Assembly (NCBI RefSeq): GCF_910592395.1
Contig: NC_088309.1
Coordinates: 13,950,599-14,014,598, forward strand
Length of the DNA stretch: 64,000 bases
Reading direction: 5' to 3'
Source: Lineus longissimus
Taxonomy: Eukaryota; Nemertea; Pilidiophora; Heteronemertea; Lineidae
A model generated the notes under the pieces. It was not told the origin of the DNA, ran no database searches, and was given only the letters and a program-made list of their open reading frames with translations. The translations under genes and the position numbers were made by a program. Shown one piece after another: positions 46,301 to 57,247 of the stretch. Each line of letters opens with the position of its first letter. Within the stretch, counting starts at the first letter, position 1.

Positions 46301-47889
46301 ATGTGGCCAACAAATGTGACTCGTTGTCGAAACAGTTTACACTTTTGTGTAGACAATTTGAGTCCATGCTTTTTCAATGCCAAGAGTATGCTTTCTAAAT
46401 GCCTTGCATGCTCTGCATTACTTTCACTGAACACCAAGAAATCATCATGAATGGGAATGACAAATGTGTCCGAATCAGGAATCTCAGCAAGGATTGAGTT
46501 GCATTTTTCAGCAAAGATACCACTTGATACAGTGAGACCCATTGGTAATCTACGATACATGTAATTGGGAGAGCCAGGATAAGGAAAAATGCCAGTGTAA
46601 GATTGAGATTTTTCCGAGAGGGGCAGACTGTGAAAAGCACTTTTGAGATCAATCACTGATAATACTTTACAGTTTGAACGCCCTAAACGAGCTAGAACAC
46701 TTTGTAGGCTGACAAAATTTTGATTGACAGTTCTACAATGACTATTCAAATACCTGAAATCACTGACTATCCTCTTGTCAGTTGTACCCTTTTTGCCAAT
46801 CAGCATGACCGGGCTGCTGTAGGCAGAACAGCCTTTCTTCAAGATACCAAGATTTACCAGCTTATTGAACTCTTTGTCAATTTGCTTGCGATTTTCCTCT
46901 GGGATAGGATATGGGCGGACGAAAAATGGACTGTCATCCTTCAATTGGAAGTCCACTTCAAAATTGGGGCACGTGCCAATTTCCCCGTAGAGGCTGAATG
47001 CCTCTTTGTTCCGTAGAAGTAGCTCATACAAGTGCTGCTTCTCATCCGCACTAAGAGTGCTACCTTGCAGCGAGATTTGCTGCTCAATTATATCCTGGGG
47101 TGACAACTTGGAGATAGGATCATCAATATCCAGGTGAGGGTACCTGAGCAGATTTTTATAATGAAGGTCAGATACGCACTGTTCACGTGTGACCCTATTA
47201 TTCAAGGAGCCACTAGGGACTAAGTGGGTAGCATGAATATGATCTGACAAATCAGTGAACGCAACAGGACGATTATCACGGAAAGTGACATTTTTCTTTG
47301 AATTGTTCGTAACCCGGAGAATGGCTGCACTTTTCCTGAGCTTTACCAACATGTATGATGGACAATATTTACTGAATTGCTCAGTAGGCTGCAGCAAAAC
47401 CTCAGTATGCTTGAGCAACTTAGGAACTTTGCCTTTGACTACAATACTCCTAGTCTGACCTGGTCTCAAAGTCACTGTCTGTACAGGGGTGAACTGGATA
47501 CGCCTGGGTCTGACAGTTAAGGTACTGGTTGAAAAGTCAAGTGTACTATTCAATTCCGACAGGGTCCGAGCACCCAAAAGCAAATCTGGTCCGGTAAGGT
47601 TGTCTGCAACAACAGCATGAATGCGGAGCTTATGACCTTGGATAAGAAGCTCAATATTTATAGCCTTTGTGGCATGCAAGAATTCACCGTTTCCTATGCG
47701 AAAATGTATTGGATCAATGTCCATCTTGGGCAATTTTGAAAGATAAGCAGACTTTTTGACAGATGAACCAGAAACTAAAGTGCGTGTTGCACCTGAGTCA
47801 ACAACAATTACTAATCCCTGCTTATCTGGGAGATAGCCTTTTACATAATTTTGTGTAGTGAGTTTTAGATCAATTCGCTCTGGGCCCAA
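43365..47889 (-). pseudogene. pol: Ty3/gypsy pol polyprotein, two frameshifts near the 3' end
   Basis: Domains in order: aspartic protease (VIVVDSGATRTLV), reverse transcriptase (VLSVIDLKSAFHSLPL, RRLPMGLTVSSG and the catalytic box IHDDFLVF, an unusual first position for YxDD), RNase H (YSVSELELFGLY, LTYVDHSSLVQIV), a long Pro-rich linker, then integrase with zinc-finger ligands (CSNCQQ), SLDFKTM (Asp) and IICDAATSLT (Asp). The integrase Glu region (HGSLHVERQIQS) lies in another frame at 43838-44326, and the C-terminus (VFNFNRLKPAF) in a third frame at 43365-43793. Breaks are near 44330 and 43830. The 1219-codon main frame is open. Confidence 0.93.
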
Positions 47890-47986
47890 GTATTCAGATT
47901 CATGGATGAAGAATGTACAGGATTATTATTTAAAACATTGTTACAACTAGGGGGCGACACAATATGGCCTGTTGACCGTCCCCTAT

Positions 47987-49078
47987 CTAAAAATGTGGCT
48001 GATAACTAGTATAGTTGGTCGTCTGTTGTTGTCCTTGATTGTTGTTAGCAGAAGGGTCCCAGTAGTTTTGCTGTTGATATGGCTGCTGCTCAGACGGGCT
48101 ATATGTAGGCTGGTGCTGATAATTGTAGCGTGGTGGACTTGGTCGTTGAAACCTGGTATTTGCTGCTCGGGCTGCTGGTGGGACGAAGTCAGAGGGGAGC
48201 TCTTCTCGGGCGACTTGAGCCTGGAAGCGGTGGCAATAACGCCAGAAATGACCAGTGCGGCCGCAAAAATGGCAGGGGTGGCTTTCACGGGTTCGTGGAC
48301 GGCTTGGGGATTGCGACCGTTTTCGCTGCTTGTGGGCGTAGTCGTCGCTTCGAGACGGGCGGCTGGATCGCGGGTATGGCGATGTGGGTCTTGGACTGCG
48401 TGGTGCATCTATGTCCTGGCTTTGGAAAGCTGCATGGGCCTGCGGTGGCGAAGCTTTGTCCATCTTCAGGTCGTCCAACTTGGCTAGGATGGCATGGAGG
48501 ACGTGGTCTGTGGCATTGGTGGCGTGAACTTGGTCCGCTGCTGTTGAGAAATGTACGCGCTGTGGCGTGATATCAAGGAACTGCTGCGCACATTCGGCGA
48601 TGGCATTTGAATCGTCGTCAGCATCCATTGCCATAATAACGGCTTTCTGACAATCAGGAGGCAAGGTTTGTAGCAGTTTGTTTTTGATCTGGTTATCATC
48701 ATACCCAATGCGGAGTGCAGCCAGCCTAATTTTACTTAGGTGCTGTTGTGCAGTCTGGTTTGCGGTGTTAGTAATCGACTCAAACTGCTGTACATTGGCA
48801 AAGTGGGAGTGGGTCGGGGAAAACCTACTCAGAAATTGTGCCTTGAGGTCATGCAAGTCCTCAAATTCTTGGTCCTCGGCCCAAAGGCGAGCATGTTTAG
48901 ACAGGCGACACTTGAGAAGGCGCACAACATTGTTCATAGCATCGTCATCACCTGGTTCATGCAGGTTATGTGCCTGGAGATAGTCATGGAATGACAGCCA
49001 CCAAGATGTGGAGAGTTCATGACTTAATACCTCACCATCAAAGTATGGAGGCAATAAATCAGTGGGGCGCAACGCCAT
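47987..49078 (-). CDS. gag: Ty3/gypsy Gag
   Basis: 363 codons from the ATG at 49078. The N-terminal two thirds is the alpha-helical capsid-like retrotransposon gag region (STSWWLSFHDYLQAHN, FLSRFSPTHSHFANVQQFESI, LLQTLPPDCQKAVIMAMD). A basic Ser/Arg/Pro-rich segment follows, then one CCHC zinc knuckle, CHFCGRTGHFWRYC, for RNA packaging, and a Gln/Tyr-rich tail. It is in a different frame from pol, which starts about 60-100 bases downstream after a stop, so pol expression needs a shift or separate initiation. Intact. Confidence 0.92.
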   Translation of the reverse strand: MALRPTDLLPPYFDGEVLSHELSTSWWLSFHDYLQAHNLHEPGDDDAMNNVVRLLKCRLSKHARLWAEDQEFEDLHDLKAQFLSRFSPTHSHFANVQQFESITNTANQTAQQHLSKIRLAALRIGYDDNQIKNKLLQTLPPDCQKAVIMAMDADDDSNAIAECAQQFLDITPQRVHFSTAADQVHATNATDHVLHAILAKLDDLKMDKASPPQAHAAFQSQDIDAPRSPRPTSPYPRSSRPSRSDDYAHKQRKRSQSPSRPRTRESHPCHFCGRTGHFWRYCHRFQAQVAREELPSDFVPPAARAANTRFQRPSPPRYNYQHQPTYSPSEQQPYQQQNYWDPSANNNQGQQQTTNYTSYQPHF

Positions 49079-50090
49079 TTTGGTTTATGTTGTCAATCTA
49101 TTATATTATGGGAAAAAGATAATTCTCTATTGGAGGATGGGGTGGTGATACTGTTCAGTTGGCTGGAAGAAAATGCTGAAATGGCGGTGAAAAGTTAGTT
49201 TCATCAGGATGTTGCATGTACTGGAATGGGCGGAAAAGTTAGTTACAATACATTTCAATGGCGAGGGGCGAAGGGGCTGTCTTGGTGAACTGAAACAGGG
49301 CAAGAAATTTTATCACAGCATGGTAATCATAAGGCAAATCAACAATCACATGTAAGTCTATTAAGGAACAGTTGAACCATAGTCTCTGCTGGAATGTCAC
49401 TTGGTGATGTCACAATCACTAACAGTCGGCAAAGTCTTGAATGAAGATTATGATGAAACACACAGTCTTGACTAACGGAGGAGACACAGTCTTGGAATCT
49501 GGATGAAGATTACGAGGAAACACAGTCTTGGATGATGATCATGAGGAAACAGACGAAGTCTTGGAGAATACTTGGTACTGGCATATCATGGTACGTGTAC
49601 ACATCAGGGTCAGCTGATAGACAGATAGTGATGGCTGTCAAAACAATTTTTACAGTGTCTCGGAAACGGGGATCACAGAGTTGAATCCACGGCGATGAAA
49701 CACGTTTGCGTATAGATTTGCATGGTAATTAGTTACGGTAGAGCCAATCAGAGGCGGCGCTCACAATCACGTGGTGCTGTGACGTTTTAACAATCCATTG
49801 AGCAAGGCGCTCAATATGGCGTCAAGAAATCGGCACGACCAGTTTCTAAAATGATGAGTTCGGGACGGAATTGGTGATATACAACCAGGCGGCCTGTTGA
49901 AGTTGAAAATCGGTCCTACAGTAGAGAGTAGTCCGTTATAAGATGTTCCGCTTGAATATATTTGCCATTAGAGGGCATTTTGAAGGATGATGGAATATCC
50001 TAAAGTAGGAAGATAGCACATGAGCACGTGTGAGAGGATTCACGAAGTCCCGATCAGAGAAAATTTACGATAAAGCCGGTTCTCCACCAT
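49079..50090 (-). other. Retrotransposon 5' leader with candidate primer-binding site
   Basis: One kilobase between the 5' LTR and gag. Minus-strand TGGTGGAGAACCGG begins at 50089 just inside the LTR and fits the TGG... pattern of a tRNA primer-binding site (tRNA not identified). Around 49420-49565 are imperfect tandem units containing 'gatgaagattacgaggaaac' and 'cacagtcttgga'. Confidence 0.6.
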
Positions 50091-50363
50091 GTCATGTTGG
50101 GATCGTCAACAGAATTCGAATGGACTAAGAATATCCTCTTATCATGTTATAAGTTTATTCACTATAATGTCCTAGACAAGAAGCCACATCAGGGCAAGAG
50201 TCGGATGACCAGCAATAGACGTGACCTATAGAGACGGAAGTCCGCGCACTTCTGATCGCTTGACCCAGTTTATACCTGGAGATCAGCCTCCTTCCACTTG
50301 GTCACATGACGGAGGGTCCTAACGCTGAGGCTCCTCATGGAAGGGTCTAAACTATATATAACA
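50091..50363 (-). repeat. 5' LTR of Ty3/gypsy element
   Basis: 273 bp, two differences from the LTR at 41711-41983 (at the 'gacgga[g/a]gtcc' and 'ccac[g/t]tggtc' sites). The minus-strand TATATATAG near its start may serve as a core promoter. Confidence 0.95.
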
Positions 50364-50368
50364 CTATT

Positions 50369-50815
50369 TATCCCTTCTCCTAGTGTCAGTCACAGAATAT
50401 CCAATGCTCGGATATCAATGAATAGGAATTGCCTAGCTATTTATCTCATCTCCTGATGTCTGTCACAGAATATCCAATGCTCGGATATCAATGAATAGCA
50501 ACTGCGTGGCTATTGATCTCATCTCCTGATGTCAGTCACAGAATATCCAATACTCGGATATCAATGATTAGCAACTGCCTGGCTATTTATCTCATCTCCT
50601 GATGTCTGTCACAGAATATCCAATACTCGGATATCAATGATAAGCAACTGCCTGGCTATTTATCTCATCTCCTGATGTCTGTCACAGAATATCCAATACT
50701 CGGATATCAATGAATAGCAACTCTATGGCTATTTATGCCAATCTCCTGGAATCGGGCAATGAATATTCACTGTCAAACTATTTATGTCATATCCTGGAAT
50801 CTGTCAAAGAATGCC
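50369..50815 (+). repeat. Minisatellite, ~62-64-bp units
   Basis: At least five units of 'cacagaatatccaatgctcg' + 'gatatcaatgaatagcaact' + 'gcctggctatttatctcatc', the last ones degenerate. Continues the array at 41545-41710 across the retrotransposon. Confidence 0.9.
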
Positions 50816-50859
50816 CTTGGCTGGGATATTCATGAACTCCATTGGCACTAGTAAATGAA

Positions 50860-51830
50860 TGTGTAGTACACTGGATCGTGGTAGCTGTAGTAAGTTGTAC
50901 AGACCCCTGCACCAATTTGATGTGGAGGATGCTTGACATAAATGTGGTCCAACAGTGTGCGATTGAGAGTTGTGGGATCTTCGATGACATGTTGAAATAA
51001 ACTCAGAGAATGTCCAGGTTCTTGAGTGTTCTTTTGGAGTAAGTTGAAGTTGAAATCTCCCCGTGCATTGTTGGTGGAAGGCTGTCAATGATGCGGTGAA
51101 CAGATTCCAGGAGAACTGATTTCTTCGCGTTTGGCTTGTTGTATATGACAACAATAATGACAGGTGGTGCGGTTATTCTTACTGCCAGGCAATCTAGTGA
51201 AGTCTGAGGTGTGGGAAGAATATGGAACTGAAGGTCTCTTTTGATGTAGAGTGCAACACCTCCATGTGGTCTGTCTGAGCGTTGAATTGGATGGTATCCT
51301 TCAAGTGTTAGATCTGTTGAAGAAGTTGATGGTAGCAGCTGTGTTTCAGAGAGGCCAATGACTTGTGCTTTGTGAGTTTCAGGGTTGAATTTGAGGTCGC
51401 TTATATGATGTCGGAGTGACTGGATGTTGTGAAAGAGAACAGTGAAGAAGATGACATTGTCAATGAACATAAGTGGGGAAATGGAGTTCGGAATTTCTAG
51501 GTGAGGCATCTTGGCTAGAGCTTGATGTACCCGGGCACTGGCATAAATGTGCTTTGGCTCATAGTTCAGTATGTGCAGACCTTGTAGCGATGTGCATCTG
51601 CTCAGAGCAACATACGCCATGCCTTCCTTGAATATTTTGTCTAGGCTGACAACTATTTGTGGAACTGTCATTCCTTGCACCTTGTGGATAGTTGATGCCC
51701 ATGCAAGCTTCAAAGGATATTGTGTCCTTGTTTCATTGCGATTGATGATTTCAGTATGGGGATGTATTACAACACATTTCCGATCTAGGCTTGGTGGTGG
51801 CGGTTGTTGCATTCTTCTATTCGCACCCAC
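50860..51830 (-). pseudogene. Helitron 3 helicase end and endonuclease
   Basis: Helicase motif V/VI: LAWASTIHKVQGMTV and AYVALSRCTSLQGLHI. Endonuclease follows in frame: VLFHNIQSLRHHI, VIGLSETQLL (Glu), PHGGVALYIKRD, VIIVVIYNKPN. The GDFN position reads as HGEISTST and the frame is lost near 51010. The terminal block (LLDHIYVK...YSYHDPVYYTF) can be read to about 50860. Homologous to the Helitron 1 endonuclease. Confidence 0.8.
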
Positions 51831-52090
51831 TGATACATTATCAAACAGTACAAATATTGTATCTGGCTGTCCAAAGGTTTGTTGTCCAAGAGAGATGTGG
51901 GCTACTACGCCAAATGCACCGTTGACGAGTCCGTCACTTACATCAATATTGGTGGTCAGGATGACTCACGCATTTTTGGAGTCAGAGAAATTGTCTGGTC
52001 GTTGGAGATTTTTGTTATTTGTGTAGGGTTCCTTTCTGCGCACAGTGTTTCCTTGAGGTAATTTCAAGAGATCAGCCGCAGTAATAGAAA

Positions 52091-53404
52091 TTATTTTCTC
52101 TCCTCTTTCAACAGTATTTGGTGGTTGTAATGATCGACTTGCTTGTTGAGGGGATACACATGCAGAACATTGTTATACAATAAGTCATCTTCTTCTTCTG
52201 TTACGAGACGTGAATTGAGCATTTCTATTTCACGTGGTGCAATTGGCTGTGTTGGGAGCCTCTCTCGCAAGCGGTTCAGCATTTCAGCAAAGGGCTTGTC
52301 ATCTTGCTGTCTCATGATTTCGTTCAGTTCAAAGATGTGGAATGGTGACCAAAGGTCTGCCAGGGAGCCTTCTTTGAATATTTCAGTACTTGTGAATGGA
52401 GGAATCTGGAACATATCCCCTACTAAGAGGACTGATATGTTGCCAAAGTGAGTATTTTTGTCCTGGATGCGCTTGATCTGATCCAATCTACAACTTAGGT
52501 AGTGAAAGACATTTTTACTGATCATTGAAACCTCATCCACAATCAGTAGTTCAAGGTGTTCTAGTTTCTTGCGGAGTGGTGTAAGAGTAGTATCCTTCAG
52601 GGGTGTATACTTGTTAGATACTTTGTTGATGAAGAAAGCTGAATGAATTGTCTGGCCTTTGACATTAAAGGCTGCAGTCCCTGTGCTGGCAACAACGAGA
52701 ACAGTGATGGCATCTGGATTTTCAGTATGAAGGGAGCTGAGAAGTTTGGTGGACTCATAAGTAATGGCTTTTACTAAGTGTGACTTCCCAACACCGGCTC
52801 CTCCTGTGACGAAAATATGAAACGGAGGTGGATTTTCATTTGCACGTTTTGCAACAGTCCACCTGCGCAAAAACTTGAAGAGGTCTCTCTGCTTATCATT
52901 CATGGACTGCATTGCATGAAGTGCCTCTTCAGTAGTGATGCGGGTTTTCCGGTGTTCCACTGCTTCTGGAGTACCTGTTTTCTTCTGCTGCAGTTGTTGT
53001 GGTACGCTGGCGTTCAAGGTCTCAAGGTAAACTATGTCATCTGCAATATCTGTATAGGATTCTTCATCATATGTCGGTGTGGCTTCAGCATCTTGTAGGC
53101 GTATTTCTTCACTGGAAGGAGCAAGTTCAGCCCAATTGTCTAGTTCCTGAATGCCATTTTGCAGGATATCCTCCCATGCATCGTCCATGTCAGGTGTAGA
53201 TGAATTGAATAGTTGTTGGTTTGTTGCTACTACTCTGGATATTGGTATGATATCATTGGTATGAGTTGTATAGTTTCCACCATCATAGAAGTCTTCCTAT
53301 GTGACAAATTCTGCTGGTTTCACCTCTTTTGAGTAATGTGGGATGAAAAGGCGCAACTTGTTTTCAAAATGCCTCTCTGGTTCTTTTTGCTGTGATATTT
53401 TGGC
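52091..53404 (-). pseudogene. Helitron 3 linker and PIF1-type helicase
   Basis: From the insertion border: FAKISQQKEPERHFENKLRL, one in-frame TAG near 53297, then MDDAWEDILQNG and the helicase: FVTGGAGVGKSHLVKA (Walker A), LLIVDEVSMISKN (Walker B), VLLVGDMFQIPPF, FELNEIMRQQDDKPFAEMLN. The helicase C-terminal part resumes at 51830 in another frame, after about 260 bases with frame damage. Confidence 0.88.
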
Positions 53405-53407
53405 AAA

Positions 53408-53981
53408 CACAGCGCTGCGAACCTAGGCTGTAAACTGGAATACGCGTAGTTCCATAGTTCACCGCACCTGCAGTCAGCGCTACGGCCGTTCGGCGTTACT
53501 AAGGGCAACACGAAGATTCAACACGAAGTCGGGCCGAAGTTCGGGACGTTACGTCATCAGATCGAGAAGAGAAACAATGTTTAGACAGGCATAGCGTCAC
53601 AACGTCACGTTCTTGTCCTACATGTCCTGTGCTACGCAATGTATTTTTATCGAATGTACTGTGAACTGAGTTGTAGCAAAATACATGGGAGAGGGCATGA
53701 TGAACTATATCAGAGAATGTTATGAATGAGAAAAACAATAGTATACATGAGAAGAATCAAACAACACATAGATGAAAATAAATTATGTATTTATTAACAA
53801 AATAAATATTACAATAAAATACATTGGAACCCATTCTATATCATCATGGCAAACATGTGGAACCAGGGCCTGTTGAATAAGTCTCTTCTGAGTTCTTTTT
53901 AAAAAGTTCAAATCAAATTTTACTAGCACCATCTCAACTAAGAATATTCAAGAAAACGCTAGATTCACCCTTTTCTGTCAG
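53408..53981. other. Left end of CACAG element, non-coding
   Basis: Holds the TIR, the subterminal block and AT-rich sequence. Any first exon of the plus-strand gene should be here, but none is clear. Confidence 0.4.
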
Positions 53982-55278
53982 GAGACAGAAACTTTGCTGC
54001 AAACACAGCTGCAGAAATTTGACCCTGCCCATTATGGCCGGGCTGATGGGCGTCGCCATGAGGTCATTCAGGTAAGCCTGCCAGTACCAGCAATTTATTC
54101 CAGTTGTTGTCCCAGTGCTATGTGGACCACCAGAGTCTTGCTTGGTGATAACCAGGTTGATGCGGTGTCACAACACAGCACGTCACAATCACCAGCAGGC
54201 TATTCATGGTTGTGACGTCCTCGCCAGTGACACTTCAACCCCTGTGGAGGACACTGCATGGAGAGCAGCAAGATGATACAACAATGGAGACATCACAATC
54301 GCCTGCATGGAGGGCAGCAGGATGTTACAACAATGGAGACATCACAATCACCTGTGCACTCACCTACACAGGTGATTGTGACAAAGGAAGACCATTGATA
54401 TGACATGATGTCCCTGGTTGTGACGGGCTGTTAATGGATGTGATATCATATTCTGAGTTCCCCACAGGCAATTGCGCCCCGCAGAGGACCAGGGAATGTC
54501 TCAACCATGGAGACAGCACATCACAATCATCTGCATGGTTGTTTCATATGTTGCCCTAGGTTGTGACAGACCTTCCTTAGTTGTGACACCATCGCGTGTT
54601 CTTCAGATGGCCCCTTTGACTAGGTGTCACCTGCTTGATGGTCGAATGGGACGCCCCTTAGGTGGCATATTGGACAAGGGGTCCTTGGATCATACTATCA
54701 TAGGCCTATCTCTGTCATATTAGCAAAGGCTGATATACAAATGAAACTCTTGCGTTGATGATGGATCGAAGTCCCATGGACATTATTGTCTCTAAACCTT
54801 TGCACATGTCTCTCAGGAGTAGTACATCATTGATCTATTTCAAATTTACTTTCAGGTTTATCCATTGGTGAAAGACGAGCTCAAGTACCTCCGCAAGGCA
54901 ATACTCAGAAAGGTGTCCTTACGTGGGAGGAGGAGGGTGCACACTGCCAGAGACACCCCTAGAGCAGTTTTTGATGCCTTGGACAGGCTCATTTTCTCCA
55001 ACAGCCACAGGACCACCAAGAAAGAAACCAGGGCCACAGTTACCATCACTATTACCAGCCAGGAGAAGGTCATGTCCATTTTCAATGCTTGGGCCTGTGA
55101 GGAGAAGGATGCCCCCGAGAGACTGTCTCTGCTCAGGAAAGAATTCAAGGACGGCTGCAAGGCAGAGGTGGAAATCGATGAGGACCATCCGTTCATCATT
55201 GTCTACAAAAAGAACTTCGATAGACTATTCTGCACTTGCACGTGGGTGGTTACCAACAAACATGGAATCCCACAATAA
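53982..55278 (+). CDS. Unknown two-exon (or more) protein of the CACAG element
   Basis: Exon 53982-54071 (acceptor ctgtcag, donor CAG|GTAAGC, 30 codons: ETETLLQTQLQKFDPAHYG...) joins in phase to exon 54856-55278 (acceptor tttcag; 140 codons and stop). The product is basic then acidic, with ELKYLRKAILRKVSLRGRRR, RATVTITITSQEKVMSIFNAW, EIDEDHPFIIVYKKNFDRL and a final TWVVTNKHGIPQ. I do not recognise the family. It has no membrane segment. Its start is unknown; upstream exons are expected. As the only clear plus-strand gene in the element it may be a second transposition protein. Confidence 0.5.
54257..54352 (+). repeat. Two 48-bp tandem units in the intron
   Basis: 'catggagagcagcaagatga...' and 'catggagggcagcaggatgt...' repeat with a 48-base period. 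Confidence 0.8.
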
Positions 55279-55391
55279 AAATATCTGAAATAAGAAAACA
55301 AACCTTGTTACCTTATTCATTGATATCCAGTATATCGGTAGTTGGACAGATATTCTCATTCAAAACGTAACGTGAATTCTAGCTTATCAGG

Positions 55392-55837
55392 CAGTACAAT
55401 CTTTAACTCCACCCCTGCCATGGAGGAAGCCAGGAGATGTATCACAGTCAAGGTATGTGACATGGTGTCTGCATGGTTGAGACATAATGTTGTCCATGGT
55501 TGTTACATGCTGTCCATCGCTCGGACAGGCGACACAATAACCAGACAGGTTGTCCATGATCAGGACATGCGTATCACAAGTGTCATTAAATGTTCCAGCC
55601 ATTGACTAGCAAGCAATATGCCTGATCTGGGGGTGGGGGGGGGGGGGGCTGTATTTCTTACTTATGAATAATGATAATGTGAGGAAACAAAATTGAATTG
55701 ATGTAAACGTTATATTTGGGTATTCACATTTCACATTTCTTACACATTTAGCTTAACATTCACTCTTCACTTGTAGGCTGAATCTTGATCGCAGCACTAT
55801 CCGGTATCTCATTGATGGGCTCCTACCCAATAACACA
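55392..55837 (+). CDS. Candidate two exons of a further plus-strand gene
   Basis: Exon 55392-55454 (acceptor cttatcag, donor GTATGT) reads AVQSLTPPLPWRKPGDVSQS. It joins in phase to exon ~55778-55837 (acceptor cttgtag, donor GTAAAA), which reads RLNLDRSTIRYLIDGLLPNN. The splice sites and phase agree, but the exons are short and the family is unknown. A third possible exon is at about 56059-56110. Confidence 0.25.
55629..55648 (+). repeat. Poly-G tract
   Basis: A run of about 20 bases, all G apart from one T. A second, similar tract lies at 61426-61440. Confidence 0.95.
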
Positions 55838-56109
55838 GTAAAATGTAGGTCAACATAGACAACTGTTACTGTCTCTAACTGAAACCTTCATGTACCTGCA
55901 TTAAAACAAATCTTGGAGATCAAGCCGGTAAATATAATGCCCTGACATTGAAACTGTCTGTGTGAAAGGCCGCCTTATTGATCCCCTTTGAAAATGATAG
56001 ATGCTTCACCATGGTGTTACTCACCCCAAAGTAATACTAGTAGATTTATGCAGATATGGAGGCATTCAAGGAACACAGTCGTACACCACCTGCCTTTTCC
56101 AGTGATGTG

Positions 56110-57247
56110 GTGAGAGTGATAGCCTTCATCAGTTCAAATCTGTCTTGTTAACACCAAGATGAGGGTCAATCATCACTTTCAAGAAGGATTCGCCAAGGCA
56201 CCTGACACAGATATCACATACTGGACATGCATGCACCCTCAGGCAGATGTCAACTGTCGGAGTTATAGCTACATATTAATTCATTTACACAATAAACAAT
56301 TGAGAATGGACGGACCCTCAGACAGGTGTCAACTATCAATGTCAACTATCAAGATAAATGTCTGAGTAATAACTACATATCATTTCATTTACAAAATAGA
56401 CATTTGAAGAATGGACGGACAATGTCACTGGACATGCTGGAAGTGACAAGACAATGAATGATATGAATAAAGACGAGCAAATACTTTTTTCTAAAACTCT
56501 GCATACATTTACACTAGGCCTTTCTGTACAAAATTGAAGTAAAAGCATTCGCTAGTCTTTATTCATATCGCCCAATGTCACTGGAAGTGCTGCATCTTAT
56601 TTCATTTAACAAAGCGAAGAAAACTATTCTACTCATCAGCAGAATTGGACAAGAAAGCATGCAACATATACAAGGTTAGATTGAAGTCCAACACTCATGC
56701 CACTGAAGACGGAAATTATTAAGTACTGTAATGCAGGGTGTCTCAAAAACTCTTACATCCCCCTCCCCCCTTGAAGGTTATTTTCCAGTCGCTAAGGTAA
56801 AGGCGAAACATAAGGTGTGATTTCCGCCACAACCGCATTCCCTAATGCTCCTCACTTCATGTTGAACTATTGCACTGCCAGGCCCACAAATGCATTGCTA
56901 TTGACTTAAATAACAAGAACCTTGCAAACGTTTTTGGGAAAGCTTGTAGCTGAGTACCATCCTCCGTGGCATCATTGTCCAGTGCTCATGCTACCACTGG
57001 CCAATGAAGCAATATTATAAAAGTGCATGCCAGATAGATTATAGACGCATACCTGTTGAATTCACCATGATCTGAAACATCAATTTTAAAACAGATCAGG
57101 AATGCAATGCAGACTCTAAAACCTGGTACATTGAGTGTCCTGTTGTTCACTAGACATTGTCATCAATACTATATAATATCAGCACTTGAAATTTAAACAT
57201 ATTTAATGGCTATTGAATGAACCGACACATTGCAATACACATTAAAA
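56110..57247. other. Non-coding stretch inside the CACAG element
   Basis: Between the convergent genes; no supported coding. A degenerate direct repeat covers 56230-56420 ('cctcaggcagatgtcaactgtc' and 'cctcagacaggtgtcaactatc'; 'attaattcatttacacaata' and 'atcatttcatttacaaaata'). Confidence 0.45.

Larger units (their letters stand above)
41711..50363 (-). mobile_element. Ty3/gypsy LTR retrotransposon, 8653 bp, recent insertion
   Basis: Two 273-bp LTRs with two mismatches, five-base duplication CTATT, polypurine tract, candidate primer-binding site, gag with a zinc knuckle, and pol in the order protease, RT, RNase H, integrase. Integrase after RNase H places it in Ty3/gypsy. No env was recognised. 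Inserted in a minisatellite. Confidence 0.95.
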
